A program made the position numbers and the translations under genes. The notes under the pieces are model-generated. The model was not told where the DNA came from, did not search any database, and was given only the letters and a program-made list of their open reading frames with translations. Shown piece by piece: positions 32,721 through 41,114 of a stretch of 45,272 bases of DNA. This DNA comes from Cyclobacterium xiamenense. Its GTDB lineage: Bacteria; Bacteroidota; Bacteroidia; Cytophagales; Cyclobacteriaceae. The stretch is taken from contig NZ_WIOK01000038.1 in assembly GCF_009467825.1 (NCBI RefSeq), forward strand, positions 1 to 45,272, in the 5' to 3' direction. The first letter of the stretch is position 1. The number at the start of each line of letters is the position of its first letter.

Positions 32721-33779
32721 TCAAGCAGTATCCTGCACGTCCATCCTGTCTAGCTGTATCAACAGCCTTGCCCCCCTGCGTTGAATGCGCAACGCATCGC
32801 TTACTTCGGGAAAATGCGCCAACGCTATCCGCACTTTATCGTTTATTCTGGAAACCAGCGAGTAGAGGTTTCTTCTGTAAACGCCCCGGCTGATTTCTTC
32901 CTCCAGTTGGTTTCGCAGGTACTGCTTGCTCGCATTGCTCACAAAATAACGGTGGTAGGTATCCACGTATTCACTCAGGTAACGGGGCAATGCAAGGTCT
33001 GCGTAGCTCAAGCCATTCTTGTACTTGAGCAGCATGCGGTACAGGACAGCCCCTTTTCCTCTGCCAACCGAAAACGGAATCGACTCGCCGTTGACCTCAA
33101 GGAGCATGGACAGGTCGTAAAGAACCGTCAGCCTGAGCCGGGGTTGCTCAAAGTAGGCTCCTAACTCCAGGCCAAACAGGGCTTGTCGCACCGAGTCCAG
33201 CACCGATTTCACCCCATTCAGGTAAACCAAGGCTTCCGGCTGCCGGAAAGACCGCGCTGCAATTTGCTCAACGCAGGCCTTACAGATGTAGGCCGCTTTC
33301 AATTTATGGATGACTTCGTCCTTTTTTTCCGTTAGGTCAAACATGCACCCAATGCTCTTTTCGTGAAAAAACCCGTAGGGATCGGATGTATCATCCCCAA
33401 AAAACTTCATGGCTGTCAGAATGGTAAACAGGTGGTACAGAATGGCCTGTTTGGGCAAAGCGACGCCCAGTCGTTCCCAACCGGAACATTGGACAAACCC
33501 TACCCGGGGCTGCTGTACATCAAATGCGCAAAACCAATTGTACAGATTCAATCCCTCAAAGAGAAAAACAAAATACGCGTCTTCCTCCTGATCCATCAGC
33601 TGATGCCTGGCCTGCCTGCCCACCTCAAACAAGCTGTCCCAGGTCCAGATATCCTGGGGATCTTCCAATGTGCCCCACAGGCGAAACTGAATGGAATCCG
33701 GGAAAAAATCCGGCATGGTATGCACAATCACTTCGCATAAATGCAGGGAAGGGACATCGGAAATCAGGTAGACCGTCAT
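32721..33779 (-). CDS. Protein of unknown function, tandem paralogue B (CxxC and GCMFD motifs)
   Basis: This 352-residue protein is a clear paralogue of the next gene downstream. Shared motifs are WTWDSLFEVGRQ (about 45-56), NWFCAFD, FVQCSGWERL (Cys98), KSIGCMFDLT (Cys145) and KLKAAYICKACVEQIA (Cys166 and Cys169). The C-terminal part has VLYRMLLKYKNGLSYADL, YSLVSRINDKVRIAL, and a final strand pair ending LLIQLDRMDV, which looks like a winged helix-turn-helix. I infer a two-part protein: a possibly zinc-binding sensor or enzyme domain and a nucleic-acid-binding tail. It has no signal peptide and no membrane segment. Confidence 0.7.
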   Translation of the reverse strand: MTVYLISDVPSLHLCEVIVHTMPDFFPDSIQFRLWGTLEDPQDIWTWDSLFEVGRQARHQLMDQEEDAYFVFLFEGLNLYNWFCAFDVQQPRVGFVQCSGWERLGVALPKQAILYHLFTILTAMKFFGDDTSDPYGFFHEKSIGCMFDLTEKKDEVIHKLKAAYICKACVEQIAARSFRQPEALVYLNGVKSVLDSVRQALFGLELGAYFEQPRLRLTVLYDLSMLLEVNGESIPFSVGRGKGAVLYRMLLKYKNGLSYADLALPRYLSEYVDTYHRYFVSNASKQYLRNQLEEEISRGVYRRNLYSLVSRINDKVRIALAHFPEVSDALRIQRRGARLLIQLDRMDVQDTA

Positions 33780-34359
33780 GGTTTTTATCGTAGGCTTTTT
33801 GCTAAAAAAAACTGCCCACTCGCTACCCGCCAGTGCATGTCAGCCACTGCCGCAACCAAAAGCCGGAGCCCGGGACAGCGGAATACTAGTAAAAAACGAA
33901 CGGAATACCGATGGCGAAAAGCACCTGGTAAATAAACGGTTATTTTTTGATACAGACCGCGCTCACCTGCCATGGTATTTTCCAAGTACGTATCGTCAAT
34001 AAGCAACGTACGATGTTTCCATTAGACCCTGTAACCGCCTACAAACACCCCACCCCGTTTCAGCTTTCAGGCCCGGTAGTACACCAGGACAAATTAGTTG
34101 GTACCAAATTGCCGGTAGACACAAAAATAGCTCTGGTACCTTCTAGAGCAAGGACATCCCTGTGCCCCGGAAGTCCGCAACAGGCTATCGGCCCATTGAC
34201 CCTTCCAACGATCTTGCGGTGCTGGTACCGCTTTTATCAATTTGCACCATTCGATTTAAGACCGTTTACCCGGATACGTTGCCATTTGCTTGTAAGGGGC
34301 AATTGCAACCATTAAAACATGATCAACTCCCTCAAATTGGTGGGGCACCTCACAATCAC
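33780..34359. other. Long gene-poor region upstream of paralogue B
   Basis: These 580 bases hold no intact gene. The left third should contain the promoter of paralogue B. A perfect palindrome TTGGTACCAA lies at 34098-34107. The plus strand from about 34016 to 34260 shows what may be a decayed cytochrome P450 fragment, listed separately. Confidence 0.45.
34016..34262 (+). pseudogene. Possible cytochrome P450 remnant (frameshifted)
   Basis: From 34016 the plus-strand frame reads HPTPFQLSGPVVHQDKLVG, then TKLPVDTKIALV, which is like the P450 stretch before the heme loop (P-x-Q-x-x-x-R-V-V-x-x-D-x-x-x-x-G-x-x-x-P-x-x-T-x-x-x-L). After a frameshift near 34150 it reads KDIPVPRKSATGYRPIDPSN, then DLA, like ANRDP...YRPxRPxND in P450s. 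After a second shift it reads GAGTAF, like FGAGTHF, but the heme Cys is missing. No start, no heme site and at least two frameshifts: at best a dead fragment. Confidence 0.35.
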
Positions 34360-37047
34360 CTATTGAAGTACAAGCTCAGTGGCCCCCAGGCTTCGGTAGT
34401 CTTTGGAATTACAACTCAATAAAATTACCTGTAGTCCATTCTCCGAGGCACGAAATAGCATATTATGTAGCGAATTGAGACGTTCTGGATCAGAGAAACC
34501 AAACGCATCATCAAAGACTATGGGCAAGTTTCCTCCGTAAGCAGGAGCCAGAATTTCCGCCATAGCAAGTCGTACGGCTGCCGCTACCTGTTCTTTGGTT
34601 CCTCCACTTAATTTATCGAACGCCAATCGGCCTAAATCCCTGTAGTTTGCTCGATAGATGTCCAAGCCAGTGAATTGACCCCGATCATCCGAATTGACGG
34701 CGATTTCCAGCTCCGTGCCGAAGATAAAGGAAAGATACGTTTTTACTTTTTCAGCAAAGGGCTGTGCATAATTTTTGGTCAATTCGTCTTTTTCCTGTCT
34801 AAAGAGCTCATCCAACAGCTTGATGGCGTTTGCCTCATTTTGATAGCCCTCGAAAACCGCCTGATGGTATTCATGCCTCGCAAAATCAGATTGGAGTTTT
34901 TGGTAGCTATCGCTATCCCCGTTATTGCTTAGCTTAAGCTTTTCTTCTAATCTTACCACGGAAAACTCCAACTCTCGTAACGTAGCTGACTTGGCGCCTA
35001 TCGCATGCTCAGTTCGTTCAAAATCTGTTCTTAGTTTTTCCGGTTCAAGTTTTTCAATGGAAGCCTTCACTTGCTCGCAGGCCTTTTCTACGGCTTCTTT
35101 TTCAGCTCGTATTTTTTGGATTTGTTCGTCAGTATTTCCGGCTTGCGACCGTAGCAGGTTCAGTTTGGCTTTTTCTTCAGTAAGCGTACCTAGACTGGTA
35201 GTATATCTCCCAAAAACTACCGCTCGACCTTCTTCTAACCGGTTATAGGATTCTTCCTTCTGATCAATCTGGTTTTTTAACGCGTCTATTTTCTGAACCA
35301 GGTCTGATACTATTTCCTCCACTTCTTGAAGTTCCCTGGACGAATTTTGCTCATTCAATACGTCCAAGCTTTGATCGTTTGTGACAAGGTTCGCTTTTCT
35401 GATCGTGAGTTGCGACAGGGTAGAGCGAATCTCCTGAAGCTGATGCTCTTCCTCTTCAGCCTTTTTCAAAGTTGATAGTTTGTCTTTTGCTGTCTGGATA
35501 CGTTTTTGCAGATATTCCCGTTCGACTATTACTTTGTCAATTTGCCCCTTATCCTGCTTTCCAAGTTTTCGTTTAAGATCTTCGAACTTTTGCCCGGCAT
35601 TTTTTTCCTCTTCTGTTGCTAGTTGAAGGCTTTTGCCTCCACCAGGGAGGATTTTTAGCATGGGGCTTCCTTCGATTTCAAGGATCGTTTCTTCCGTTAG
35701 CAGCCGTTTATCGCTCAGTTTTTCACCTTGAATCGAGAGAGTATGATTCGAAGTCAATAGTTCTATTTCTGTCGCTATGGACTTTAAAATCTCCCGTTTA
35801 GACCTAAGGTTAGCCTCCAGCTCATTCCAGGTATCCAAATCTTTTCTTTCTATTTGCGGCAGATTTCCCAGCTTTTTCAGAAATTCTGATTTTTCATTTT
35901 CCAGACTTCTGATCTTATCCAATGACTTTTTGACGATCTGCTCCTCACTGGACTTCTGATGAATGGTGTTCACAAGATGTAGAAACTCTTTTTTGATGGC
36001 TTCTTTTTGCTTTTGGTCTTCCAGACCCTTTCGATTGTTTTTTGCTTCTTGAATGTGTGCTTTCAGTGCTTTCAATTCGTTTTCCTTCTTCTCGTACTCA
36101 TTTTTTAAAGGAGCCAACTGATCTTCCAGCGCCACAATCGCCTCACGCAATTCTTTGATAGTATTGATGCGATCCCGGAGCTCACTTTCATGTTCCGCGT
36201 GCTTTTCCAGTTTTTGTTTTTCTTCGGCAAGGGCCACTTCCAATTGATTGAGCATGTCCATTTGAGAGCGATAGGTATCTCGCGCTATCCCCATATCCGC
36301 TAGGTCTTGTTTGAGCTGCGTGAGTTGTTCAGATTTAGCGCTAAAGCTTTTGATATCCTCCTCCATCTCCGCGATTTTGTCCTTTGTCTTTTGAAGATCT
36401 TCTTCACTCTTTGAAAGTTGCTCGTAAATGGTTTTTATGGTCGAACCTGCTTTGTACTTCCCGTTGCTTGTAAAGAGCGCATGGTATTTAGTGGAAAAAT
36501 GAGTGGCGACTCGCTGATCTTTTTCAGATGCTAGCGCTACCATGACTCCGGCGTCCTGAAGTTGGTTGAGCATTTTTTCTTGCTGTGTCGCCATGATCCC
36601 ACTTGGGTTGTCTCCGGATGTACCTTGCCATACCCAAAGATGGGCCCATTCGCCCTTCGCCTGGCTGTGTGTCGATGTATTTGCGCTCGAGGCAAGTAAT
36701 TCATCCAGTTTTTCTTCAGCTTTGGCCCCTGTCAGTGTTTGCATACTGGCTGAGGAAATCGTACAACCGGCACCCTTCAAAAATGCCTTTTTTACTACAT
36801 AAGCGGTATTGCCAAAATCCAGTTCTAATTCAACCGATGGCCCGTCTTGGGTGTAGAGCGACTGCAGGTCTCGTAATTGTTGAGAATTGCCGGAATGCTT
36901 GTAAAACAAAGCCGCGTGAATGGCCTCGGCAATGGTGCTCTTTCCTGCTTCATTGGGACCGCCTATTAAGTTGAGCTTTTCATTAAATGCTAAGGATAGC
37001 TCGCGATGCTTCTTGAAATTAGTCACTTTAATGGTGCGGATAATCAT
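34360..37047 (-). CDS. SMC-like ATPase of the SbcC/Rad50/YhaN type, without zinc hook
   Basis: The 895-residue protein has an N-terminal half ATPase with Walker A GGPNEAGKST (29-38) and a C-terminal half with signature KLSGGTKEQVAAA and Walker B LPIVFDDAFGFSD near residue 850. Between them is about 600 residues of coiled coil. No CxxC zinc hook is visible in the middle, unlike SbcC and Rad50, and the overall pattern is like YhaN. It should pair with the metallophosphoesterase encoded three bases upstream to form a DNA end-processing or double-strand-break complex in the cytosol. It could serve repair or defence. Confidence 0.82.
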   Translation of the reverse strand: MIIRTIKVTNFKKHRELSLAFNEKLNLIGGPNEAGKSTIAEAIHAALFYKHSGNSQQLRDLQSLYTQDGPSVELELDFGNTAYVVKKAFLKGAGCTISSASMQTLTGAKAEEKLDELLASSANTSTHSQAKGEWAHLWVWQGTSGDNPSGIMATQQEKMLNQLQDAGVMVALASEKDQRVATHFSTKYHALFTSNGKYKAGSTIKTIYEQLSKSEEDLQKTKDKIAEMEEDIKSFSAKSEQLTQLKQDLADMGIARDTYRSQMDMLNQLEVALAEEKQKLEKHAEHESELRDRINTIKELREAIVALEDQLAPLKNEYEKKENELKALKAHIQEAKNNRKGLEDQKQKEAIKKEFLHLVNTIHQKSSEEQIVKKSLDKIRSLENEKSEFLKKLGNLPQIERKDLDTWNELEANLRSKREILKSIATEIELLTSNHTLSIQGEKLSDKRLLTEETILEIEGSPMLKILPGGGKSLQLATEEEKNAGQKFEDLKRKLGKQDKGQIDKVIVEREYLQKRIQTAKDKLSTLKKAEEEEHQLQEIRSTLSQLTIRKANLVTNDQSLDVLNEQNSSRELQEVEEIVSDLVQKIDALKNQIDQKEESYNRLEEGRAVVFGRYTTSLGTLTEEKAKLNLLRSQAGNTDEQIQKIRAEKEAVEKACEQVKASIEKLEPEKLRTDFERTEHAIGAKSATLRELEFSVVRLEEKLKLSNNGDSDSYQKLQSDFARHEYHQAVFEGYQNEANAIKLLDELFRQEKDELTKNYAQPFAEKVKTYLSFIFGTELEIAVNSDDRGQFTGLDIYRANYRDLGRLAFDKLSGGTKEQVAAAVRLAMAEILAPAYGGNLPIVFDDAFGFSDPERLNSLHNMLFRASENGLQVILLSCNSKDYRSLGATELVLQ

Positions 37048-37050
37048 GGC

Positions 37051-38229
37051 TTAGAGGGCTTTGCTGGTGAAATACAATTGCTTTAAGGCTTCTCGGGCAA
37101 CGGTTTCTTCTACTCCGCCTTTTTGAATGATGAAGTTTAGCTTATCGGCGACTCTTGCGATCAACGGATCTTGACTGGCGATTCGGAGTTGATCCAACTC
37201 CTCCTCTCGGGGTTCGAGCAGCACCCTGTTGGCAAGTTTGATACGAATCAGCCGTGACTGATAGGTTTCCAGACTTTTTTGAAGCCTATCCATCGCTTCT
37301 AATCCAAGACTGCCCGTCAATTCCAACTTTAGTAAGTCCTGATTTACGCGATTACCCACCCATACATTCATGGCCGATTCAAATTCCGGGAAGGCCGTGT
37401 CGCTGGTAAAATGAAAGGATTGAACCTGCCAGGAAGCAGAGGAAGTATTCAGTCGCTGAACTGTTGGAATTATTCCCCGTTCTGCCGTTACCAGGAGAAT
37501 ATTGCCCTGGTCATGCCGCTCTCCTTTTGGAAAGCGATCCGGCTCGGGCGTCCCGGAATACCAGCTTTTATCGTTGATTTTTTTCGTGCCGTGCCAGTCT
37601 CCCAAGGCAAGGTAATCCAAATTATCGTCCAGGGGGAGTCTGGATAAATCCAATAGGTTGGCAGCGGAAGAACCAAACTCCTCCTCATCCTCAAATTTCT
37701 CTGCTCCAAAATCGGCTACCGAACCATGGGCAAGGACAATCCGTGGTTTGTCTCCCAGTCCCGTATAAATGGAAGCATCCCGAAGCCACTGACTGAGGTC
37801 CGTGTTTTCTTTATTTCTCAAGAGGGGGCAGGGCAAAAGGATCGCCTGATCTAATTCGATGGGTTTGGCTTCCAGTAGGAGCTGTAGATTGGGAGCCAGT
37901 GCTTGTTGCTCTTGTCGATAATATGCCTGATGCCAAACGGTTCCCGGTGCTGCGTGGTCGTGATTTCCCGGGATAACGTAGACCGGCACCGGGATTTTTC
38001 CGATCGCTTGCAGGGTTTCCGAAACCAGCGCCTTGGTAGGAGTGACCGAATCCCAGAGATCTCCCGCAACTACGACAAAATCCACTCCTTCTTCGGAGGC
38101 AATTTCCCCTATTTTCAGGATGGCCTGTAGTCGGAGGTTGGAAAGATTTACTTGCTTCGTTGGGTCAGAGAGGGAAGCAAACGGCTTTCCGATTTGCCAG
38201 TCTGCGCTGTGAATAAAGGTAGTCTTCAT
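37051..38229 (-). CDS. Metallophosphoesterase of the SbcD/YhaO type
   Basis: The 392-residue protein carries the calcineurin-like metal motifs: HSADWQIG (motif I, with Gln where SbcD has His), VVAGDLWD (II), VIPGNHDHAAPG (III), IVLAHGSV (IV) and LALGDWHG (V). A C-terminal capping part of about 130 residues follows. It is the nuclease subunit expected to work with the SMC-like ATPase encoded directly downstream. The whole pair is one operon. A TAGTTTTG box lies about 85 bases upstream of its start. Confidence 0.85.
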   Translation of the reverse strand: MKTTFIHSADWQIGKPFASLSDPTKQVNLSNLRLQAILKIGEIASEEGVDFVVVAGDLWDSVTPTKALVSETLQAIGKIPVPVYVIPGNHDHAAPGTVWHQAYYRQEQQALAPNLQLLLEAKPIELDQAILLPCPLLRNKENTDLSQWLRDASIYTGLGDKPRIVLAHGSVADFGAEKFEDEEEFGSSAANLLDLSRLPLDDNLDYLALGDWHGTKKINDKSWYSGTPEPDRFPKGERHDQGNILLVTAERGIIPTVQRLNTSSASWQVQSFHFTSDTAFPEFESAMNVWVGNRVNQDLLKLELTGSLGLEAMDRLQKSLETYQSRLIRIKLANRVLLEPREEELDQLRIASQDPLIARVADKLNFIIQKGGVEETVAREALKQLYFTSKAL

Positions 38230-38311
38230 CGGTTTTTCGTTGATAGTGAGGGATCAAGCCGGGTGTCGTGATAGCGCTTCCGTACGAAGCGAAATTTTGG
38301 GTATCCGGCTG

Positions 38312-38319
38312 CAAAACTA
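38312..38319 (-). promoter_or_regulatory. TAnnTTTG -7 box of the SbcCD-like operon
   Basis: On the minus strand TAGTTTTG matches the -7 consensus, about 83 bases before the metallophosphoesterase ATG. No TTG was found at the normal -33 spacing. The palindrome TGCAAGCTTGCA lies just upstream (38347-38358) and could be an operator. Confidence 0.4.
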
Positions 38320-38343
38320 CTAAAAAGAGATTTTCCTATCGAT

Positions 38344-38358
38344 TTTTGCAAGCTTGCA
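38344..38358. repeat. 15-base repeat with palindromic core, copy 1
   Basis: TTTTGCAAGCTTGCA, with the perfect palindrome TGCAAGCTTGCA. An identical copy is at 39150-39164, so the two flank the truncated transposase and the RhuM fragment. Confidence 0.6.
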
Positions 38359-38400
38359 CTTTCATGATTTCGGTGCTTTACTCCTTCATCAGCCAAATAC

Positions 38401-38508
38401 TGCATCTTTTTATCAGCTACTTGGTATAAGAGTAAGTTTCGTACCTGCATTAGTTCTTATTTTCAACTCTTCAATATCTCCGGACTCCTTTCCTTATACA
38501 TCCCCATG
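38401..38508 (-). repeat. Duplicated segment, copy 1: RhuM start fragment
   Basis: On the minus strand this segment is nearly the same as 41065-41185. It holds the end of an unidentified gene (GMYKERSPEILKS) and the first codons of a RhuM gene from ATG 38450 (MQVRNLLLYQVADKKMQ). Beyond about 17 codons the similarity stops and the frame has no RhuM character. Copy 2 carries about a dozen extra bases between the two parts. I read copy 1 as a remnant of a second RhuM gene or of a rearrangement. Confidence 0.8.
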
Positions 38509-38544
38509 TCTGAAATGTAGCGGTACTTCAAGTTTCTGATCTTT

Positions 38545-39012
38545 TTATATACCTCTTCCCCGCTTGCTCTGGCTGCGGATTTTGGCTTTGGTAGACTTTC
38601 CCATGAAAGCTTCGTCGTATTCCACCAAATCCTCCAGGCTGTACCGTTCATCCCGTTGCCCCATCACTTTACGGAGTTTGTGGTACATCCTGAAAACTGG
38701 TTCATAGCGTTTCATTCCCAGCTGTCGCTGGAGTTCGGATGCACTGAACCCTTTCTTGGTTGCGGTGATGAAAGTAATGGTCGTCATCCAGGTCCTGATT
38801 GATAGATTACTGCTCTGCATAACTGTACCACTCTTGATACTGGTCCTGAATCCGCAGGAAGCACATTGAAATGAAAGCTTGTTTTCAAGCCAATAATGCT
38901 TGATTCCAGTACATTTCTTACAGATGATTCCTTGCTGCATCCTTTGTACTTTGATGTATTCAATACAGGAAGCCTCGTCCGGAAACCGATTAATGAAATT
39001 GATGATGTTCAT
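38545..39012 (-). pseudogene. Truncated IS1595-type transposase
   Basis: The remaining 155 codons match the N-terminal part of IS1595-family transposases: a zinc ribbon (CKKCTGIKHYWLENK, then FQCASCGFRTSIKSGTVM, four Cys), a helix-turn-helix region (GFSASELQRQLGMKRYEPVF) and the first acidic residue of the DDE/DDN core in LVEYDEAFMGK. The frame then stops at GRGI, and the rest of the catalytic domain is missing. The break falls next to the duplicated RhuM segment. I place the start at 39012; an upstream in-frame ATG at 39024 lies inside a hairpin. Confidence 0.8.
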
Positions 39013-39035
39013 GGTCAAAACCATTTATTTTGACC
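39013..39035. repeat. Inverted repeat at the start of the transposase gene
   Basis: GGTCAAAA (39013-39020) and TTTTGACC (39028-39035) are perfect 8-base arms around a seven-base loop. A GGGTTTAACTCATTATA sequence on the minus strand (39057-39041), just outside, could be the terminal repeat of the element. No matching far end was found. Confidence 0.45.
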
Positions 39036-39149
39036 TAATTTATAATGAGTTAAACCCGTACTAAAGCAATTGACACCAACTGTCAAAAAGTACTTATTGG
39101 GTTACTGGTGACTTTGCGGATATTCCTACTTTTTAAATACCTTTTAGAC

Positions 39150-39164
39150 TTTTGCAAGCTTGCA
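39150..39164. repeat. 15-base repeat with palindromic core, copy 2
   Basis: TTTTGCAAGCTTGCA, identical to 38344-38358 and in the same orientation. It lies in the gap between the Fic gene and the transposase remnant. Confidence 0.6.
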
Positions 39165-39279
39165 TTTTAGTTTTAAAATTAGCTCAAATCATTCTTGCTT
39201 TTCTCTTTCTCTCATCGAATTTATCCAAAGCCAAGCGTTCCCTTGATCATTCTTCATAGTAATAGGAATAGTCGATTCC

Positions 39280-40134
39280 TTACATAAACATCTCCCGGTC
39301 ATTGATTTCGGAGGTTAGTGCCGATTCTATCAGGTGCATCAAGACACCGCTGTCCACTGTGCTGATGACCATGGCATTCATGTAGTTTCCTTTCTTGATT
39401 TTGCTCCAATCCATACATTTTTTCAGCTGTTTTTTCAGGATTAGATCCAGCCAAATTCGTGTACTTCTACCATTACCTTCCATAGAGGGATGGGCCTTAT
39501 TCATTTCCGAATACTTGGAGATGATCTCTTCCAGTGTGGTTTGTGGCATGGCATCGATTTGCTGCAAGGTGCTCTTTAAGTGCTGGGCATACACAAAACG
39601 ATAGCCGCCTTTGGAGATGCTTTTTTCCCGGATCTGACCTGCAAACGCATACAAGCCACCAAACAGATAGGCATGGATTTTTTGAAGACCCCTGGTGGTA
39701 CGCACTTCAAATTCATTAATAAGATTACTTTCAAAAAGGGGATAGGCCTTTTTTTTGCTTTGTCCATCCAAGCTGGTGTCGCTGTAGAGAAACCAGTCTA
39801 AAAACTTGCTGGCTCTATTATTAGGGAAATGTTTGGCCAGCTCACTAATCCCATGGCTATCCAAAGTGTCTGTCAGGTATTTTTTACCATCCGCAGCGGT
39901 TAATTTCAGTCTGTGAGTGCCACTCACGAACTGAACATCTGCTTTGAGCAATTTCCTTTTGAGCCAGCGCCAATAGTTCCCTGCTTTGGTATAATCCGGC
40001 TCATCGTTTAAGATACCAACCACATCCACCACACTAAACCACCACTTAGCCTGAGCCTCACCCCAAGCGGCCCGTACCTCACGCCTCCCTGTCCGGTAGG
40101 CAGGGTCATCAAAAAAACGGATGGATAGTTTCAT
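39280..40134 (-). CDS. BRO-N/Fic fusion protein, C-terminally truncated by a stop codon
   Basis: The 284-residue protein has a BRO-N domain (about 1-115; KWWFSVVDVVGIL, YWRWLKRKLLK) and a Fic domain (about 130-284). Fic proteins transfer AMP from ATP to target proteins. The catalytic motif reads HPSMEGNGRSTR (215-226): His215 and Glu219 are kept, but the usual Phe of HPF is Ser217. The frame ends DREMFM-stop. Reading past TAA (39280-39282) in frame gives GIDYSYYYEE-stop (to 39247), the autoinhibitory SxxxE helix of class III Fic proteins. The start overlaps the RhuM stop (ATGA), so the two are co-translated. Confidence 0.85.
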   Translation of the reverse strand: MKLSIRFFDDPAYRTGRREVRAAWGEAQAKWWFSVVDVVGILNDEPDYTKAGNYWRWLKRKLLKADVQFVSGTHRLKLTAADGKKYLTDTLDSHGISELAKHFPNNRASKFLDWFLYSDTSLDGQSKKKAYPLFESNLINEFEVRTTRGLQKIHAYLFGGLYAFAGQIREKSISKGGYRFVYAQHLKSTLQQIDAMPQTTLEEIISKYSEMNKAHPSMEGNGRSTRIWLDLILKKQLKKCMDWSKIKKGNYMNAMVISTVDSGVLMHLIESALTSEINDREMFM

Positions 40135-41114
40135 TTCTTAAGCTTTTTGATGATCCTATCAAAATCACTTTCATAATTTTTATCCTGAATCACCCGAAAC
40201 TTATCATACTCCGCAGCTGCCTTGAGTTTGGCTTCCAGCATACTCACTTTGCCTTTATCTTTTAAGATTGGATAGTCTGAGAGCTCCAAGAAGCGATCGA
40301 GAAAAGAAGCCCATTGTTGCATATTGAATGCCATACCGCGTTGTGCATTGTTTTCGGCCAAGTCTAAATAAGCCGACACTAGTCTGTTCAATTCTGCGAT
40401 GTGTTGATGATCCAAATAATTTTTGGCTAGTACCACATCGCTTTTCAGTATTTTACCATCTGGTGCCGCTTTCCAGGTTTTCAAGCCCATGTACAGCTTG
40501 GTGGCATCTGCTTCGGTATAGATGATTTCAGCTGCAGTTTTACCCGTAATGGCCCAATGGAGCTTGTTTTGTACGGCTGCAAAAAAATCCATGGTCTGTT
40601 GGCTCTCTTTATCGTAATCGGTGCTGAGGGCATAGAGGTCGGTGATTTTCTGATAAAAACGTCTTTCGCTGGCTCTGATCTCCCGGATGCGCTCGAGCAA
40701 TTCATCAAAGTAATCCCGACCAAAGCTTTTGCCTTGCTTCAAGCGTTCATCATCCAATACAAAACCTTTGATGATAAATTCATTGAGGGTGGTGGTAGCC
40801 CATTTGCGAAAGTCCGTGGCTTGGATAGAATTGACCCGATACCCTACGGCCAATACGGCTTCTAAGCGGTAGAACTTAGTCTCATAGTTTTTACCGTCTT
40901 CGGCAGTTGTTTCCAAAATGGAAATAACTGAAGGCTCTTCCAACTCTCCACTATCAAAAATATTTTTAAGATGCTTGCTGACTGCAGGCACTTTGACACC
41001 AAACAACATGGACATCGCTTTTTGAGTCAACCAAAACGTACCTTTTTCAAAATATACAGAGACCTGCACCTTTTTTTCGGCTACTTGGTATAAGAGTAAG
41101 TTTCGTACTTGCAT
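40131..41114 (-). CDS. RhuM family protein
   Basis: The 327-residue protein matches the RhuM family: FWLTQKAMSMLFGVKVPAVSKHLKNIF (read as residues about 27-53, a DNA-binding-like helix pair), VLAVGYRVNS, FRKWATTTLNEF, YFDELLERIREIRASERRFYQK and FNMQQWASFLDRFL. RhuM was first noted on a Salmonella pathogenicity island, and the family is common next to restriction and defence genes; the molecular function is not established. The gene is translationally coupled to the downstream BRO-N/Fic gene. Its first codons are duplicated at 38401-38508. Confidence 0.9.
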   Translation of the reverse strand: MQVRNLLLYQVAEKKVQVSVYFEKGTFWLTQKAMSMLFGVKVPAVSKHLKNIFDSGELEEPSVISILETTAEDGKNYETKFYRLEAVLAVGYRVNSIQATDFRKWATTTLNEFIIKGFVLDDERLKQGKSFGRDYFDELLERIREIRASERRFYQKITDLYALSTDYDKESQQTMDFFAAVQNKLHWAITGKTAAEIIYTEADATKLYMGLKTWKAAPDGKILKSDVVLAKNYLDHQHIAELNRLVSAYLDLAENNAQRGMAFNMQQWASFLDRFLELSDYPILKDKGKVSMLEAKLKAAAEYDKFRVIQDKNYESDFDRIIKKLKK

